Shown here: piece after piece, positions 29,188-39,913 of the stretch
Numbering within the stretch: the stretch's first letter is position 1
How the letters are laid out: each line of letters starts with the position of its first letter
Program-made: the position numbers and the translations under genes
The notes under the pieces: generated by a model
Database searches by the model: none
What the model saw: only the letters and a program-made list of their open reading frames with translations
Told to the model about the DNA's origin: nothing
NCBI RefSeq assembly: GCF_030348765.1
Contig: NZ_JAUCEU010000007.1
Location: forward strand, 3,717,501-3,781,500
Length of the DNA stretch: 64,000 nt
Direction of reading: 5' to 3'
Origin: Neobacillus sp. CF12
GTDB taxonomy: Bacteria; Bacillota; Bacilli; Bacillales; Cytobacillaceae

Positions 29188-29425
29188 AAAAGCGGAAGCG
29201 CCTTGACCAGCCCCGACAGGCATAAGACGAGCCGGCAGGAAGGTTGTTCTTTAACCTTCTTGACGGATTGTCCGAAATGTGGAGTCGACTGTTCTGGGAC
29301 GAAGGCATAAGACGACCACTGCAAGAAGGCGCTTTTTGCCTTCTTCAGGGGGTGGTTTATGACTCGAGTCCCAAGGAGACGCAACTAGACAAGCTTATGA
29401 CCCCGAGGGGCTAGGCGCTGGAGCT
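29188..29425. repeat. Composite dispersed repeat family A, copy 4 (two tandem hairpin cores)
   Basis: Runs from AAAGCGGAAGCGCC to GGGGCTAGGCGCTGGAGCTAG. First core 29219-29270 (GCATAAGACGAGCCGGC, AACCTTCTTGACGGATT); second core 29305-29363 (GCATAAGACGACCACTGC, stem AAGAAGGC / GCCTTCTT). The second has different stem bases but keeps pairing. It fills the 326-base gap between prs and ctc together with the sigma-B promoter. Confidence 0.8.
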
Positions 29426-29428
29426 AGA

Positions 29429-30385
29429 TTAATCAAATAAAGTACTTACAGATTGTTCTTCGTGGACACGAATAATCGCTTCACCAAGTAATGGTGCTAC
29501 AGAAAGATTAATAATTTTATCGGTCTTTTTCTCTTCTGGAAGCGCGATAGAATTTGTGATAACTAACTCTTTAATTTTCGAATTTTGAATTCTGTCAATT
29601 GCAGGTCCTGATAATACAGGGTGTGTACAGCATGCATACACTTCTCGAGCACCGTTCTCAACAAGTGCATTAGCTGCAAGTGTAATCGTTCCTGCTGTAT
29701 CAATAATATCATCAATTAGAATGGCAATTTTTCCTTCAATATTCCCAACAATATTCATTACCTCAGCAACATTTGGTCTTGGACGACGTTTGTCAATAAT
29801 GGCAATCGGTGCTTTTAGGCGTTCAGCTAACTTTCTAGCTCTTGTTACACCGCCATGGTCAGGTGAAACGATGACTATGTCACCTTCAAAATTTCTCTTT
29901 TGGAAATAATCAGCTAAAATTGGCACACCCATTAAATGATCTGTTGGAATTTCAAAGAAGCCTTGAATCTGTGGTGCATGTAAGTCTAAGCAAATGATAC
30001 GAGTGGCACCAGCTGTTTCAAGAAGGTTTGCCACTAGTTTAGCTGTAATCGGCTCACGTGCCCGTGCTTTACGGTCCTGACGAGCATATCCATAGTATGG
30101 CATCACAATATTAATAGTCTTAGCAGAAGCTCTCTTCAAAGCGTCAATCATTATGAGCAATTCCATAATATTTTCATTTACAGGCGAGCTAGTCGATTGA
30201 ATGACATATACATCACATCCTCGGATGCTCTCTTCAATATTAATTTGAATTTCTCCATCACTAAATCTGGTTACAGAACTCTTTCCTAATTCCACACCAA
30301 TAACCTTGGCAATCTCTCTAGCTAAGGGAAGATTTGAATTCAGACTGAAAACCTTTAAATTTGGATCTAAGTATTGATTCGACAT
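29429..30385 (-). CDS. prs: Ribose-phosphate pyrophosphokinase (PRPP synthetase)
   Basis: Makes PRPP from ribose 5-phosphate and ATP for nucleotide, histidine and tryptophan synthesis. The 318-residue protein starts [18 protein letters not shown], with GGAGG 5 bases upstream, and shows [19 protein letters not shown], the PRPP loop [10 protein letters not shown] near 218-228 and the conserved [12 protein letters not shown] segment. It follows glmU after 20 bases, so the two form an operon. No terminator is seen before the repeat hairpins downstream, which may act instead. Confidence 0.98.
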   Translation of the reverse strand: MSNQYLDPNLKVFSLNSNLPLAREIAKVIGVELGKSSVTRFSDGEIQINIEESIRGCDVYVIQSTSSPVNENIMELLIMIDALKRASAKTINIVMPYYGYARQDRKARAREPITAKLVANLLETAGATRIICLDLHAPQIQGFFEIPTDHLMGVPILADYFQKRNFEGDIVIVSPDHGGVTRARKLAERLKAPIAIIDKRRPRPNVAEVMNIVGNIEGKIAILIDDIIDTAGTITLAANALVENGAREVYACCTHPVLSGPAIDRIQNSKIKELVITNSIALPEEKKTDKIINLSVAPLLGEAIIRVHEEQSVSTLFD

Positions 30386-30405
30386 ATTGCCCTCCAATAA
30401 TCTAC

Positions 30406-31779
30406 CTATTTTTTCAGATTTAGCTTATCAACATAATTTTCTTTGTTTACCTGTTGTGCTCGTGCAATCGATAATGCATTACCAGGGACATTCTTTGTTA
30501 CCGTTGAACCAGCAGCGACATAAGCACCTTTTCCAATGGTCACAGGAGCTACCAGATTGGAATTACAGCCAATAAAAACGCCATCCTCAATCTTTGTTAG
30601 AAATTTATTTTTTCCATCATAATTAACAGTTATTGATCCACAGCCGATATTAACATCACTGCCAACCTCAGCATCACCAATATAGCTTAAATGCGAAGCC
30701 TTGCTTCCCTTACCGAAAACAGCCTTCTTGATTTCAACAAAGTTCCCGATCTTCACTTCATCATTAATGGCTGAGTCGGGTCTAATATGCGCAAATGGAC
30801 CAATATTAACCAAAGAACCAATTGTACTATTATAGGCTGCAGATTGACGAATTACCGTTTCATCTCCTACCTCACATGTATCAATTTCTGAGTTCGGACC
30901 AATTTGGCAGTCTGCCCCAATCACGGTCCTGCCTTTTATTATTGTACCTGGCAGAAGAATGGTATCCTGACCAATAACAACATCGGATTCAATGTATGTA
31001 TTTGCAGGATCAATAATAGTAACTCCATTCCGCATATGATTTTCGTTTATCCGGCTGCGCATGATTCTTTCTGCTTCTGCCAGAGCCACTCTGTCGTTAA
31101 CACCCAAGGTTTCTTCCAAATCATTGGTTTGGAAGGCAGTGACCACTTCCCCTTGGTTTTTGAGAATCTCAACGACATCAGGCAGATAAAATTCACCTTG
31201 AACATTATCATTTGAAACCATCTTTAATGCTTCAAATAAAGCAGTATTGTCAAAGCAATACGTACCAGTATTAATTTCATTTATTTCTCGCTCTGCTTGT
31301 GTTGCATCTTTATGCTCAACAATTTTTTCAACAAAGCCATTTTCATTTCGAATAATTCGACCATATCCTGTCGGGTCATCAATTCTAGCTGTAAGAATGG
31401 TTGCTTTTGCAGATAATTCTTCATGATGTTTAAATAATGACTCCATCGTTTCTGCTTTAATTAAAGGGGTATCACCACAAACTACAATGGTAACTCCTTC
31501 TTTACCCTCTAAGATTTGCTGTGCCTGCATGACTGCGTGTGCAGTGCCAAGCTGTTCACTTTGAAGGGCATAATGACTTTCTTCCCCTAATTGTGCTTTT
31601 ACCATTTCAGCACCGTGGCCAATCACGGTAACCATTTCTTGAATATTTAACTTCTTCACATGGTCAACTACATGTTGAACCATCGGCTTACCGCAAACAG
31701 GGTGTAATACTTTATAAAGCTTTGACTTCATCCGGGTACCCTGTCCTGCGGCCAAAATCACAGCATAACGATTAGACAT
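30406..31779 (-). CDS. glmU: Bifunctional GlmU: N-acetylglucosamine-1-phosphate uridyltransferase / glucosamine-1-phosphate acetyltransferase
   Basis: Makes UDP-N-acetylglucosamine for the cell wall. The 457-residue protein has the nucleotidyltransferase motif [11 protein letters not shown] (10-20) in its N-terminal half and a left-handed beta-helix of hexapeptide repeats from about 250 to the end (for example [21 protein letters not shown], described here in part). GGAGG precedes the ATG. Transcribed from its own promoter together with prs. Confidence 0.97.
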   Translation of the reverse strand: MSNRYAVILAAGQGTRMKSKLYKVLHPVCGKPMVQHVVDHVKKLNIQEMVTVIGHGAEMVKAQLGEESHYALQSEQLGTAHAVMQAQQILEGKEGVTIVVCGDTPLIKAETMESLFKHHEELSAKATILTARIDDPTGYGRIIRNENGFVEKIVEHKDATQAEREINEINTGTYCFDNTALFEALKMVSNDNVQGEFYLPDVVEILKNQGEVVTAFQTNDLEETLGVNDRVALAEAERIMRSRINENHMRNGVTIIDPANTYIESDVVIGQDTILLPGTIIKGRTVIGADCQIGPNSEIDTCEVGDETVIRQSAAYNSTIGSLVNIGPFAHIRPDSAINDEVKIGNFVEIKKAVFGKGSKASHLSYIGDAEVGSDVNIGCGSITVNYDGKNKFLTKIEDGVFIGCNSNLVAPVTIGKGAYVAAGSTVTKNVPGNALSIARAQQVNKENYVDKLNLKK

Positions 31780-31816
31780 GAACAGTCCTCCAATTTTACC
31801 TTTTTATCCATTAAAA

Positions 31817-31845
31817 ATATTAACGTAAATAGTCAGCCATTTCAA
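31817..31845 (-). promoter_or_regulatory. Sigma-A promoter of glmU-prs
   Basis: TTGAAA (31840-31845), 17-base spacer, TAATAT (31817-31822), 38 bases before the glmU ATG. Confidence 0.7.
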
Positions 31846-31918
31846 GGAATGTAAGAAAAGTGTCCGAATTTGTTATTTTGAAAAAATTAGCGGTGGAATC
31901 GAGGAGATTAGGGAGGAA

Positions 31919-31952
31919 TAAAAAAAGAGCACTACTTTATGTAGTAGGCTCT
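31919..31952 (-). terminator. Terminator after spoVG
   Basis: Minus-strand AGAGCC-TACTAC / GTAGT-GCTCT stem with a small bulge, followed by seven T residues. Confidence 0.85.
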
Positions 31953-31969
31953 AGGTTGTTTAGTTCTTT

Positions 31970-32260
31970 CTAGGAAGCTCCGGCTTCTTCAAATTCTACT
32001 TCTAGTTCACCTAAACGGTGGTACTCAGCCAATACTGCTTCTTGAATTTTACCACGCGTTCCAGAATTGATTGGATGCGCAATATCACGAAATTCTCCAT
32101 CTGGAGTACGTTTACTTGGCATTGCTACAAACAATCCGTTGTTTCCATCAATGACGCGGATGTCATGAACAACAAATTCATTGTCTAATGTAATTGATGC
32201 GATTGCTCTCATACGACCATCCGTGTTAACGCGGCGTAATCTTACGTCTGTTACTTCCAT
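31970..32260 (-). CDS. spoVG: SpoVG, septation and RNA/DNA-binding regulator
   Basis: A 96-residue protein of the SpoVG family, which binds nucleic acids and affects asymmetric division and cortex formation. The whole length is the domain: [41 protein letters not shown] and an acidic C-terminus. AAAGGGTGTGAG precedes the ATG. A near-perfect sigma-H promoter with an AT-rich tract upstream lies in front of it, and a terminator follows. Confidence 0.97.
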   Translation of the reverse strand: MEVTDVRLRRVNTDGRMRAIASITLDNEFVVHDIRVIDGNNGLFVAMPSKRTPDGEFRDIAHPINSGTRGKIQEAVLAEYHRLGELEVEFEEAGAS

Positions 32261-32302
32261 GTGCTCACACCCTTTTCTTATGTTAAAAAGCTAGTGTTAT
32301 TA

Positions 32303-32330
32303 ATTCAACAGTGAATCTAGTAAATCCTTC
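32303..32330 (-). promoter_or_regulatory. Sigma-H promoter of spoVG with upstream AT-rich element
   Basis: GAAGGATTT (32322-32330), 14-base spacer, TGAAT (32303-32307): an exact match to RWAGGAWWT-N14-HGAAT. Immediately upstream (about 32332-32362) the sequence is almost purely A and T, as in the spoVG upstream box of B. subtilis bound by AbrB. Confidence 0.88.
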
Positions 32331-32425
32331 TTTTAGATTAATATTTTTAAAAATATTTTAGGCAAAATAGTGAACATTTATAAAAGTCAGATATATTACC
32401 AGTATGTATAGTGTTAATACGACAA

Positions 32426-32459
32426 AATAAAAAAACGCTCATGATTATTTCACGAGCGC
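32426..32459 (-). terminator. Terminator after ridA, overlapping its last codons
   Basis: CGCTCGTGA / TCATGAGCG stem followed by seven T residues on the minus strand. The upstream arm lies inside the last codons of ridA. Confidence 0.82.
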
Positions 32460-32819
32460 AATTACTTCGATTTCAACTAAAGCATCCTTTGGTAACCGTG
32501 CTACCTCTACACAAGAACGTGCCGGCTTATTCATTGAAAAATATTCACCATATATTTCATTTATTGCAGCAAAGTCATCCATACTTTTAATAAATACAGT
32601 AGCCTTTACAACTGTCTCAAATGAAGCTCCTGCAGCAGTTAGAACGGCATCCAAATTTTTAAAAACTTGATGTGTTTGTTCTTTTATACCGCTCTCGATC
32701 ATGACTCCTTCTGCTGTTAATGGAATTTGTCCAGAGCTATAAAAAAGATTATTTACGATGATTCCTTGAGAATATGGTCCTATAGCGGCAGGTGCTTGGT
32801 TGGTTTGTACAATTTTCAT
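32445..32819 (-). CDS. ridA: RidA-family reactive enamine/imine deaminase (YabJ)
   Basis: Hydrolyses reactive 2-aminoacrylate-type enamines released by PLP enzymes; in B. subtilis yabJ was linked to purR function. The 124-residue length, the N-terminal [12 protein letters not shown] and the conserved arginine near the C-terminus ([18 protein letters not shown]) match the YjgF/YER057c/UK114 family. It follows purR with a single intervening base, so the two are co-transcribed. Confidence 0.96.
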   Translation of the reverse strand: MKIVQTNQAPAAIGPYSQGIIVNNLFYSSGQIPLTAEGVMIESGIKEQTHQVFKNLDAVLTAAGASFETVVKATVFIKSMDDFAAINEIYGEYFSMNKPARSCVEVARLPKDALVEIEVIALVK

Positions 32820-32820
32820 A

Positions 32821-33651
32821 CTATTCCTCCGTTCTTCGTTTAAAGTAGTTACCCTCTGAAACCTGAATCCTTTTTTCCTTTACATCAACATCAGTCAATT
32901 TAACCAGTGATTTGTATTCATCGACGAGACGTTCCTCAATTTTCTCTGCTTCGACCAAAACGGCTATACCAGCAACTTGAGCGTTAAATTCCTCTAGTAG
33001 ACTGATCATACCCATTACAGTTCCGCCTGCTTTCATAAAGTCATCGACAATTAGAACTCTTGAACCTTGTGCCAGACTTCTTTTTGAAAGCACCATCGTC
33101 TGTATTCTTTTTGCCGATCCTGAAACATAGTTGATACTTACAGTAGGGCCTTCGGTAACTTTACTATCTCTTCTTACCATGACAACAGGAGTATTTAACT
33201 GGCTTGCTACAGCATAAGCAAGCGGAATCCCTTTTGTTGCCACGGTCATGACCACATCAATTTTAGTATTTACATAGGCGGAGGCAATAATCCTCCCCGC
33301 TTTTTGAACAATAGATGGATTACCTAGAATGTCTGTTAAATACAAGTATCCCCCTGGTAATAGTCGATCTGGGTGTGCAATTAACGAACATAACTCATCA
33401 ACAAATGGTTTTGCTTCTTCATCACTTACATTTACAAAAAATTTAACCCCACCCGCTGCACCAGGTACAGTCTGCAGCGTTCCGATTCCTCTTTGTTCGA
33501 AGGTCTCCTTAACGATCGCTAAGTCTTCACTGATAGAAGATTTCGCAGAAGAATAACGTTCAGCAAAGAAGGTAAGCGGTACCAACTGGCGCGGATGGTC
33601 AAGTAAATAGCTTGTCATATCGATCAATCGTTCACTACGGCGAAACTTCAT
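32821..33651 (-). CDS. purR: Purine operon repressor PurR
   Basis: Represses purine biosynthesis genes and is released by PRPP. The 276-residue protein has an N-terminal winged helix ([20 protein letters not shown]) fused to a phosphoribosyltransferase-like domain with the PRPP motif [13 protein letters not shown] near 196-208. GGAGG precedes the ATG. Operon partner of ridA; ispE lies upstream. No PurBox pair is obvious in the 56-base ispE-purR gap. Confidence 0.97.
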   Translation of the reverse strand: MKFRRSERLIDMTSYLLDHPRQLVPLTFFAERYSSAKSSISEDLAIVKETFEQRGIGTLQTVPGAAGGVKFFVNVSDEEAKPFVDELCSLIAHPDRLLPGGYLYLTDILGNPSIVQKAGRIIASAYVNTKIDVVMTVATKGIPLAYAVASQLNTPVVMVRRDSKVTEGPTVSINYVSGSAKRIQTMVLSKRSLAQGSRVLIVDDFMKAGGTVMGMISLLEEFNAQVAGIAVLVEAEKIEERLVDEYKSLVKLTDVDVKEKRIQVSEGNYFKRRTEE

Positions 33652-33707
33652 AGCAATCCTCCAAAAAGACGAATATTCTATTAATAGGATATCACTAATG
33701 TACGCTT

Positions 33708-34577
33708 TTAATCAAGAGTATGTCGTTCACCGAGCATCCTCACAGCAAATACTTGATCACAAAAACCTCTTAGGCCATTATAAATGCGGTGCATTCTCGA
33801 ATCATGCTGGACAATCCCAAAGACTGTTGGTCCGCTTCCACTCATCAATACCGCATCCGCCCCAAAACGTTTCATTTGCTCTTTTATTTGAGCTACCTCT
33901 GGATGAAGTTTTAAGGTTACATCTTCTAAAACATTTCCGACATTTTCACAAACACTTTGATAGTCATTATTTTCAATAGCGCTGACCATCTTGTTAATAT
34001 TCGGATGCTTCATTCCTTCTAAATCTAGTCTGCGATACACTTCAGCAGTCGAGACCCCAATAAATGGTTTCGCTAAAATTACCCAGCATGTTGGTGGAGC
34101 AGGAAGGTCCGTAATCATTTCTCCTCTGCCTCTTGCCAAAGCGGTACCACCATACACGCAAAATGATACATCCGATCCTATTTCAGAACCAAGACTGGCT
34201 AACTCATCCAACGTTAAGCCAAGGTCCCAGAGTTTATTCAGACCTCTAAGCGTTGCAGCAGCATCACTGCTCCCCCCAGCAAGCCCGGCCGCAACAGGGA
34301 TTGTCTTTTCGATAGTTATCTGAACTCCTTTTTTTACCTGGTACCGGTCTTTCAATAATTGTGCTGCTTGAAAAGCTAAGTTCCGCTGGTCATCGGGTAC
34401 ATAGCGGTTATGGGAAAGAATATGTATTTTGTTCTGATCTAATAATGTCAGTTCCACTCGGTCTGCCAAATCTATCGTTGTCATGATCATTTCAACTTCA
34501 TGAAAACCATCAGGACGCTTATATAAAACATCCAATGATAAATTGATTTTGGCTGGTGCTTTTACTAAAAGCTTCAC
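33708..34577 (-). CDS. ispE: 4-diphosphocytidyl-2-C-methyl-D-erythritol kinase
   Basis: Methylerythritol-phosphate pathway kinase for isoprenoid precursors. The protein begins [17 protein letters not shown] and carries the GHMP-kinase ATP loop [17 protein letters not shown] and the C-terminal [12 protein letters not shown] chose the GTG at 34577, which follows AGGTGG at proper distance; a GTG three codons earlier lies inside that ribosome site. It lies between sspF and purR, its usual Bacillus position. Confidence 0.95.
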   Translation of the reverse strand: MKLLVKAPAKINLSLDVLYKRPDGFHEVEMIMTTIDLADRVELTLLDQNKIHILSHNRYVPDDQRNLAFQAAQLLKDRYQVKKGVQITIEKTIPVAAGLAGGSSDAAATLRGLNKLWDLGLTLDELASLGSEIGSDVSFCVYGGTALARGRGEMITDLPAPPTCWVILAKPFIGVSTAEVYRRLDLEGMKHPNINKMVSAIENNDYQSVCENVGNVLEDVTLKLHPEVAQIKEQMKRFGADAVLMSGSGPTVFGIVQHDSRMHRIYNGLRGFCDQVFAVRMLGERHTLD

Positions 34578-34659
34578 TACGCCCACCTACACTTCTATAT
34601 CGTTCATATATTTTTTCCTATTTTACCACAAAACCTCTAATAGGAAAAAAGTCTATTAA

Positions 34660-34696
34660 TAATATTTAAAGACCAGAGGTTTTCTTCCCTCTGGCC
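34660..34696 (-). terminator. Terminator after sspF
   Basis: GGCCAGAGG / CCTCTGGTC stem (34671-34679 with 34688-34696) followed by TTTAAATATT on the minus strand; the T-tract is short. Confidence 0.7.
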
Positions 34697-34774
34697 TGCC
34701 ATGGTTGGTGTTTGATTTGTTTAAACTTTTGAGAAGCAGTGCTGCTTTTCAAATTGTCCTTCGAACTACTTCTT

Positions 34775-34960
34775 TTACTTTTTCCTGTTGTTTTTCATTA
34801 GCTGTTCTGAAGCAAGTTCTACCGCTCTTTTTACCATATTCCCTGCGTCTTTTGCTCGAATGCCGCCCCAACCCTCTTTTTGAACGACATCATAAAAACC
34901 AAGTTCTTTCGCAAGTTCTTCTTTGAATTGAGTTGACATAACACCTCTTCTTCTTGCCAT
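34775..34960 (-). CDS. sspF: Small acid-soluble spore protein SspF
   Basis: A 61-residue alpha/beta-type-related spore DNA-binding protein. The sequence [20 protein letters not shown] is followed by the conserved [23 protein letters not shown], with the glutamate/glycine context of the germination-protease site and the helix-turn-helix DNA-contact segment of the SASP family. AAAAGGGG precedes the ATG. It lies between veg and ispE as in B. subtilis, with a forespore -10 in front. Confidence 0.94.
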   Translation of the reverse strand: MARRRGVMSTQFKEELAKELGFYDVVQKEGWGGIRAKDAGNMVKRAVELASEQLMKNNRKK

Positions 34961-34995
34961 CTAAACAACCCCTTTTCACACACACATGGCATTAT

Positions 34996-35002
34996 TAGTA
35001 TG
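34996..35002 (-). promoter_or_regulatory. Sigma-G -10 element upstream of sspF
   Basis: CATACTA, an exact match to the sigma-G -10 (CATNHTA). The -35 is unclear (TAATG at a 17-base distance is the best candidate). Confidence 0.5.
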
Positions 35003-35074
35003 TTATATAGGGAGTATTTCATTAAATTTATTTAGCTTTTTTATAAATGGTTATTCATTTAACAAAGCTTAAAT

Positions 35075-35316
35075 GGCTGTGTTTTGACTAGACTGTTGAT
35101 TTGCGCTCCACTAAGGATAGCTTCTTGGAATAATCATCGCAGGGACAGGCTGCTTTTGCCTGTCCAGGGGTGCTACGCTTTCCGTGGGCTCGCCCGTGAG
35201 CCTCCTCGGTCGTTCCGACCTGCGGGGTCTCACAGTGCTCGTTCATCCCGCAGGAGTCGAGCACCTTCCGCTCCAATCAACAGGTGCATAAATCAACAGT
35301 CTTCTTTAACACAGCC
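35075..35316. mobile_element. MITE-like element, family B (242 bases)
   Basis: Bounded by terminal inverted repeats of about 27 bases: GGCTGTGTTTTGACTAGACT at the left and the complement GGCTGTGTTAAAGAAGACTG at the right, both continuing GTTGATTT. The GC-rich interior is built of hairpins (GGACAGGC / GCCTGTCC; GGGCTC / GAGCC) and has no credible gene. I recognise the TTCCGCTCCAATCAACA motif as recurrent in Bacillaceae genomes. It fills most of the 417-base sspF-veg gap. No clean target duplication is visible. Confidence 0.75.
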
Positions 35317-35319
35317 AAA

Positions 35320-35359
35320 ATAAAAAGCAAAAGGCAGAAAATCAAATGATTTTCTGCCT
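35320..35359 (-). terminator. Terminator after veg
   Basis: Long perfect stem AGGCAGAAAATCA / TGATTTTCTGCCT (35332-35344 with 35347-35359) followed by TTTGCTTTTTATTTT. The right terminal repeat of the family B element ends 4 bases beyond it. Confidence 0.9.
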
Positions 35360-35377
35360 AAAAAATTGCCCTATATT

Positions 35378-35641
35378 CTAACTTAAAGCTATGTTTCCTG
35401 CTGCATCTTCATAGAAGGTTATTTGAACTGTTTCGGTAAGTACATCAGCATAGCTGTATGAAACTCGTTCAAATGAATTCTCTTCTTGATCTAACTCGAT
35501 TACAAAAACCGAAGGGTACGTTTCGGCTAATACGCCTGATCGTTCGATTGTTTTTCTACGTCCTCCGTTTGCCTTCAGCAACAATCTTTTCCCTAAATTT
35601 GAATCAAGAGCCTTTTTAATATCGGCTAAGGTTTTTGGCAT
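35378..35641 (-). CDS. veg: Veg protein
   Basis: A small, abundant, highly conserved Bacillus protein linked in B. subtilis to biofilm formation and control of SinR. The 87-residue sequence [20 protein letters not shown] continues with [22 protein letters not shown], an SH3-like fold. GAGGTGG precedes the ATG at 35641; an upstream in-frame GTG overlaps that ribosome site. Strong tandem sigma-A promoters lie in front. Confidence 0.96.
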   Translation of the reverse strand: MPKTLADIKKALDSNLGKRLLLKANGGRRKTIERSGVLAETYPSVFVIELDQEENSFERVSYSYADVLTETVQITFYEDAAGNIALS

Positions 35642-35662
35642 TCGGTCCACCTCACTGTGTAA

Positions 35663-35734
35663 AGTATATCACACTGACATAGTCCTGTCAAATAAAAACA
35701 TAAAATTATATCAGTCCGACAAAAAGATTGTCAA
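35663..35734 (-). promoter_or_regulatory. Tandem strong sigma-A promoters of veg
   Basis: Distal: TTGACA (35729-35734), 18 bases, TATAAT (35705-35710). Proximal: TTGACA (35686-35691), 17 bases, TATACT (35663-35668). B. subtilis veg is likewise driven by two strong vegetative promoters. Confidence 0.92.
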
Positions 35735-35807
35735 TATCTTTTCTTCTACTTTTTCTCCCAATTTTCAACAATCATTATGATAACCTTAATTAGGGAGGAT
35801 TATGTGC

Positions 35808-35850
35808 TTAAAAAAAATAAGCCCTAATTTTTTTAAAAAGGGTCTTATGA
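35808..35850 (-). terminator. Terminator overlapping the yabG stop
   Basis: Minus-strand AAGACCCT ... AGGGCTT stem with an A/T-rich loop, followed by eight T residues. The upstream arm includes the TAA stop of yabG. Confidence 0.7.
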
Positions 35851-36729
35851 TTCTTCTTCCTGGACAGGATTATACGGCATTCCTGTTCGTAGGACTCCTT
35901 TAGTGTCTATGCCTCCCAGCCCTTTTTCACCTGTCAGCGTATTTCGTAATACATCCCAAACATTGATACTCTCCATAAACGGCGTAAAACTAATTTTTGC
36001 AACAATATAAACAGGATCTAAAGCATGTATATTAATTCGTGAGGGGGAACTAGCGAAATTTGCACCTGCATGGATCAAAGATTCAAAGTGAGACTGGCAG
36101 GCACCTGCAAAAATAACGAGCTGATCTAGATGAGGAATCTTCCTCCGTGCCTCCTTGACGGTTTGGACGAAATGCTTTGAGTGGCGGTATGCATTAATAT
36201 CTGTTATCTTTCCCTTTGCCTTCGAATAGGCATCATGTCCTGTAATAACTAAAATATCAGGACGGTATTGATCAAGTAAGCCGCCAATTTTTTTGGGCAT
36301 TTCCTTTTCGTTACAATGTATGCCATAAACAGGAATACCAATTCTCTCGTAAAGTGTCATACATTTTTGTAAGTAGTCTTGGTCTCCATCTAAGTGAAGA
36401 ACCTTTCCGGGGATTTGAAAATAATTGGCTGGCTGCACATAGCCGCCCGTGGCTTCATAATCCTGCCTTTGCTTTATTAGATCAACGTCCTGGGCAAATA
36501 ATCGGAAAGATTGCTCTTCTAGGGTTTTGTATTCCTGTAATATTTTTGACCTTACATGTTGGTTAATTACCACTAAATCCTCGTAAGGTGCATCTGCCAC
36601 TAAGCGAAAATCCTCACCATATAGGACTGCAAATTTCTGGCCATTTAGTGTTTGAATATCAATAACTCGGAATAGAATATCACAGTTATAGGACCGTCTG
36701 CCGACTATATCCATCATCTTTATATTCAC
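35845..36729 (-). CDS. yabG: Sporulation-specific protease YabG
   Basis: Cysteine-type protease that processes spore coat proteins such as SpoIVA and SafA in B. subtilis. The protein has an N-terminal SH3-like part, the segment DILVITGHDAYSK, then FAGACQSHFESLIHAGANFASSP, which carries the likely catalytic Cys and His. GGAG is 8 bases before the GTG at 36729; a GTG three codons upstream overlaps it. A sigma-K promoter precedes it, as expected of a late mother-cell gene. Confidence 0.94.
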   Translation of the reverse strand: MNIKMMDIVGRRSYNCDILFRVIDIQTLNGQKFAVLYGEDFRLVADAPYEDLVVINQHVRSKILQEYKTLEEQSFRLFAQDVDLIKQRQDYEATGGYVQPANYFQIPGKVLHLDGDQDYLQKCMTLYERIGIPVYGIHCNEKEMPKKIGGLLDQYRPDILVITGHDAYSKAKGKITDINAYRHSKHFVQTVKEARRKIPHLDQLVIFAGACQSHFESLIHAGANFASSPSRINIHALDPVYIVAKISFTPFMESINVWDVLRNTLTGEKGLGGIDTKGVLRTGMPYNPVQEEES

Positions 36730-36786
36730 TGCTGTCACTCCAATTAGACCAGCATATAGGCCTTCGGAAATAAAGTTTCTCTAAGG

Positions 36787-36815
36787 TAGGCTATGCAACT
36801 ACACATTTATTTGTG
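36787..36815 (-). promoter_or_regulatory. Sigma-K promoter of yabG
   Basis: CACA (36812-36815), 16-base spacer, CATAGCCTA (36787-36795): exact match to MACM / CATANNNTA, 58 bases before the start codon. Confidence 0.78.
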
Positions 36816-36847
36816 AATGGACTAGTTAGTAAATCTAATAGTAGTGC

Positions 36848-38301
<1,454 letters not shown>

Positions 38302-38451
38302 TATTTCCTCCGTACCTGAATAATAAATAAATAAAAAAAATGATAAAAAAATGAAACATTTTTGTAATGTCCATCGTCTATATTAACAAATGCATTCATA
38401 TTATGAAGTAAATACCTTTATGTATTCGTTGTAAGTATAATGAATATTAGA

Positions 38452-38488
38452 GAAAAAGCAAAATGCAGAGGCTAATTAAACCTCTGCA
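38452..38488 (-). terminator. Terminator after yabE
   Basis: TGCAGAGG / CCTCTGCA stem (38464-38471 and 38481-38488) followed by TTTTGCTTTTTC on the minus strand. Confidence 0.87.
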
Positions 38489-38497
38489 CATGTAAAC

Positions 38498-39676
38498 TTA
38501 TTGTAATATTTTGATTTTAACTTTTCGAACACCCCAACGGAAAGCCTCTGCCTTGGTTGGAAAGAAAACATCAATCTTATGTCCCTTAATGGCTCCACCA
38601 GTATCAGCAGCGACTGCATAACCATAGCCTTCCACATAAACCTTCGTACCAAGTGGAATAATCCGAGGATCCACAGCAATGACCTTTGCAGTTGGGTTCG
38701 CACGTAAGTCAAAACCTGTTGCCGTTATTCCCGAACAGCCATTACAATAGGCCGTATAGGCAGTAGTATTAACATAAAACTCTGTTCCAGTTTCTGTTCC
38801 ACGGGAAACTTGAATATCTAATTCCTTCGTTCCAACAGCCACAACTTTATCGAGTTTCTCTCTAAGACTCTGCTCACTAATTAATTTTCTTGAAACTTCT
38901 TTACCATTTTCCAAGATGACTTCATACTTCCTTGAAACAAGGCCCTTTTTACCTTCATTAACTGTAACTTGTTTACCTTTTTCTAAGCTCTCATCTTTCT
39001 TGGTGATAACGGCAAAGTGAACTGGTTCTTCCACTACATCGGTGACCTTTTCTACGCGTATGACGTTTATTACGTCATCCCTTTTCACTGTCTCTGATAA
39101 TGACGGTTCAACTCGGTCAAATTCATTAAGTTTAATTCCCTGTTGTGTTAAAAAGTCAGCGACCGTAGCCGAAGTGGACCATACTTGCTGCTCTATTCCG
39201 CCGTCAACTAGTGTAAGATGAAGAGCTAATTTAATACTGATTTCCATCTTGTTTTTTATCGTTTCCTGCGGTCTCGGTGAAATTTCATCTTGATCGTTCA
39301 ATACAATTTTCTGCTCGTTTAGGAGCTCAGCGACTGTATCTGCTGTTGTCCATATCGTTTTTTTCTCGTTGTCTTTGACAATTTCAACCTGTTTTGCTTG
39401 CTTCCAGACAATTTTTTGGTTGTCTCTCACCCTAGCATCTGCTGATGGTGACAAGTAGTCTTTTGAGCTAAGTGATATACCCAGTTGAGCAAATACATCC
39501 TTAACACTATTGGCATGTGTTTTTATTACTTTTTGCTGTCCGTTAAGAGTCAATGCAACGGTATACTTAGATCCTTCATAATAAGAAAAACCAAGGAGTG
39601 CTGCTAAAACTACAAAACTAGCAAAAATGATTGCCAACCTCTTTTTACTCGAAGACTTGGAAAACAGGTTTTTCAT
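38498..39676 (-). CDS. yabE: Cell-wall protein with DUF348 repeats, G5 and 3D domains (YabE, Rpf/Sps-like)
   Basis: Exported cell-wall-active protein. The 392-residue form has an N-terminal membrane helix/signal (about 13-30), three DUF348 repeats (for example LNGQQKVIKTHANSVKDVFA; VEIVKDNEKKTIWTTADTVAE), a G5 domain (about 215-290) and a C-terminal 3D domain whose aspartates are in GFDLRANP, AVDPRIIPLGT and AADTGGAIKG. The domain set matches B. subtilis YabE, related to resuscitation-promoting lytic factors. Oddly, the AAGGAGG box fits an in-frame ATC five codons upstream (39691), not the ATG at 39676. Confidence 0.93.
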   Translation of the reverse strand: MKNLFSKSSSKKRLAIIFASFVVLAALLGFSYYEGSKYTVALTLNGQQKVIKTHANSVKDVFAQLGISLSSKDYLSPSADARVRDNQKIVWKQAKQVEIVKDNEKKTIWTTADTVAELLNEQKIVLNDQDEISPRPQETIKNKMEISIKLALHLTLVDGGIEQQVWSTSATVADFLTQQGIKLNEFDRVEPSLSETVKRDDVINVIRVEKVTDVVEEPVHFAVITKKDESLEKGKQVTVNEGKKGLVSRKYEVILENGKEVSRKLISEQSLREKLDKVVAVGTKELDIQVSRGTETGTEFYVNTTAYTAYCNGCSGITATGFDLRANPTAKVIAVDPRIIPLGTKVYVEGYGYAVAADTGGAIKGHKIDVFFPTKAEAFRWGVRKVKIKILQ

Positions 39677-39717
39677 GTTTTTGAATACGATGAAAAACGC
39701 CTCCTTTTCTCGGAGAG

Positions 39718-39747
39718 ATTATTGAGAAACATGCTGTCGGCTGTCAA
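39718..39747 (-). promoter_or_regulatory. Sigma-A promoter of yabE
   Basis: Perfect TTGACA (39742-39747), 18-base spacer, AATAAT (39718-39723), about 12 bases before the strong ribosome site. Confidence 0.65.
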
Positions 39748-39868
39748 CCCTTGCATTTGTTGTGAACGTATTTCTAATTATGCATAATGTTGGGAAATTT
39801 GCAAAGGAAAACTTATCGACACGGTTATCCTATGAGGAAAAGGAGACATGTAGAACTTTAAGTTATAT

Positions 39869-39911
39869 TAAAAAATTTGGACAAGCTTCTATTAACTTCG
39901 ACAAGCTTGTC
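39869..39911 (-). terminator. Terminator after tatD
   Basis: GACAAGCTT / AAGCTTGTC stem with a 14-base loop, followed by CAAATTTTTTAA on the minus strand. Confidence 0.65.
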
Positions 39912-39913
39912 TA

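Noticed and set aside
29169..29384. 71-codon open frame between prs and ctc
   Set aside because: It lies entirely in the family A repeat and the ctc promoter; no ribosome site.
35084..35323. Short open frames on both strands inside the 242-base element
   Set aside because: They follow hairpin sequence, have no ribosome site and are explained by the repeat.
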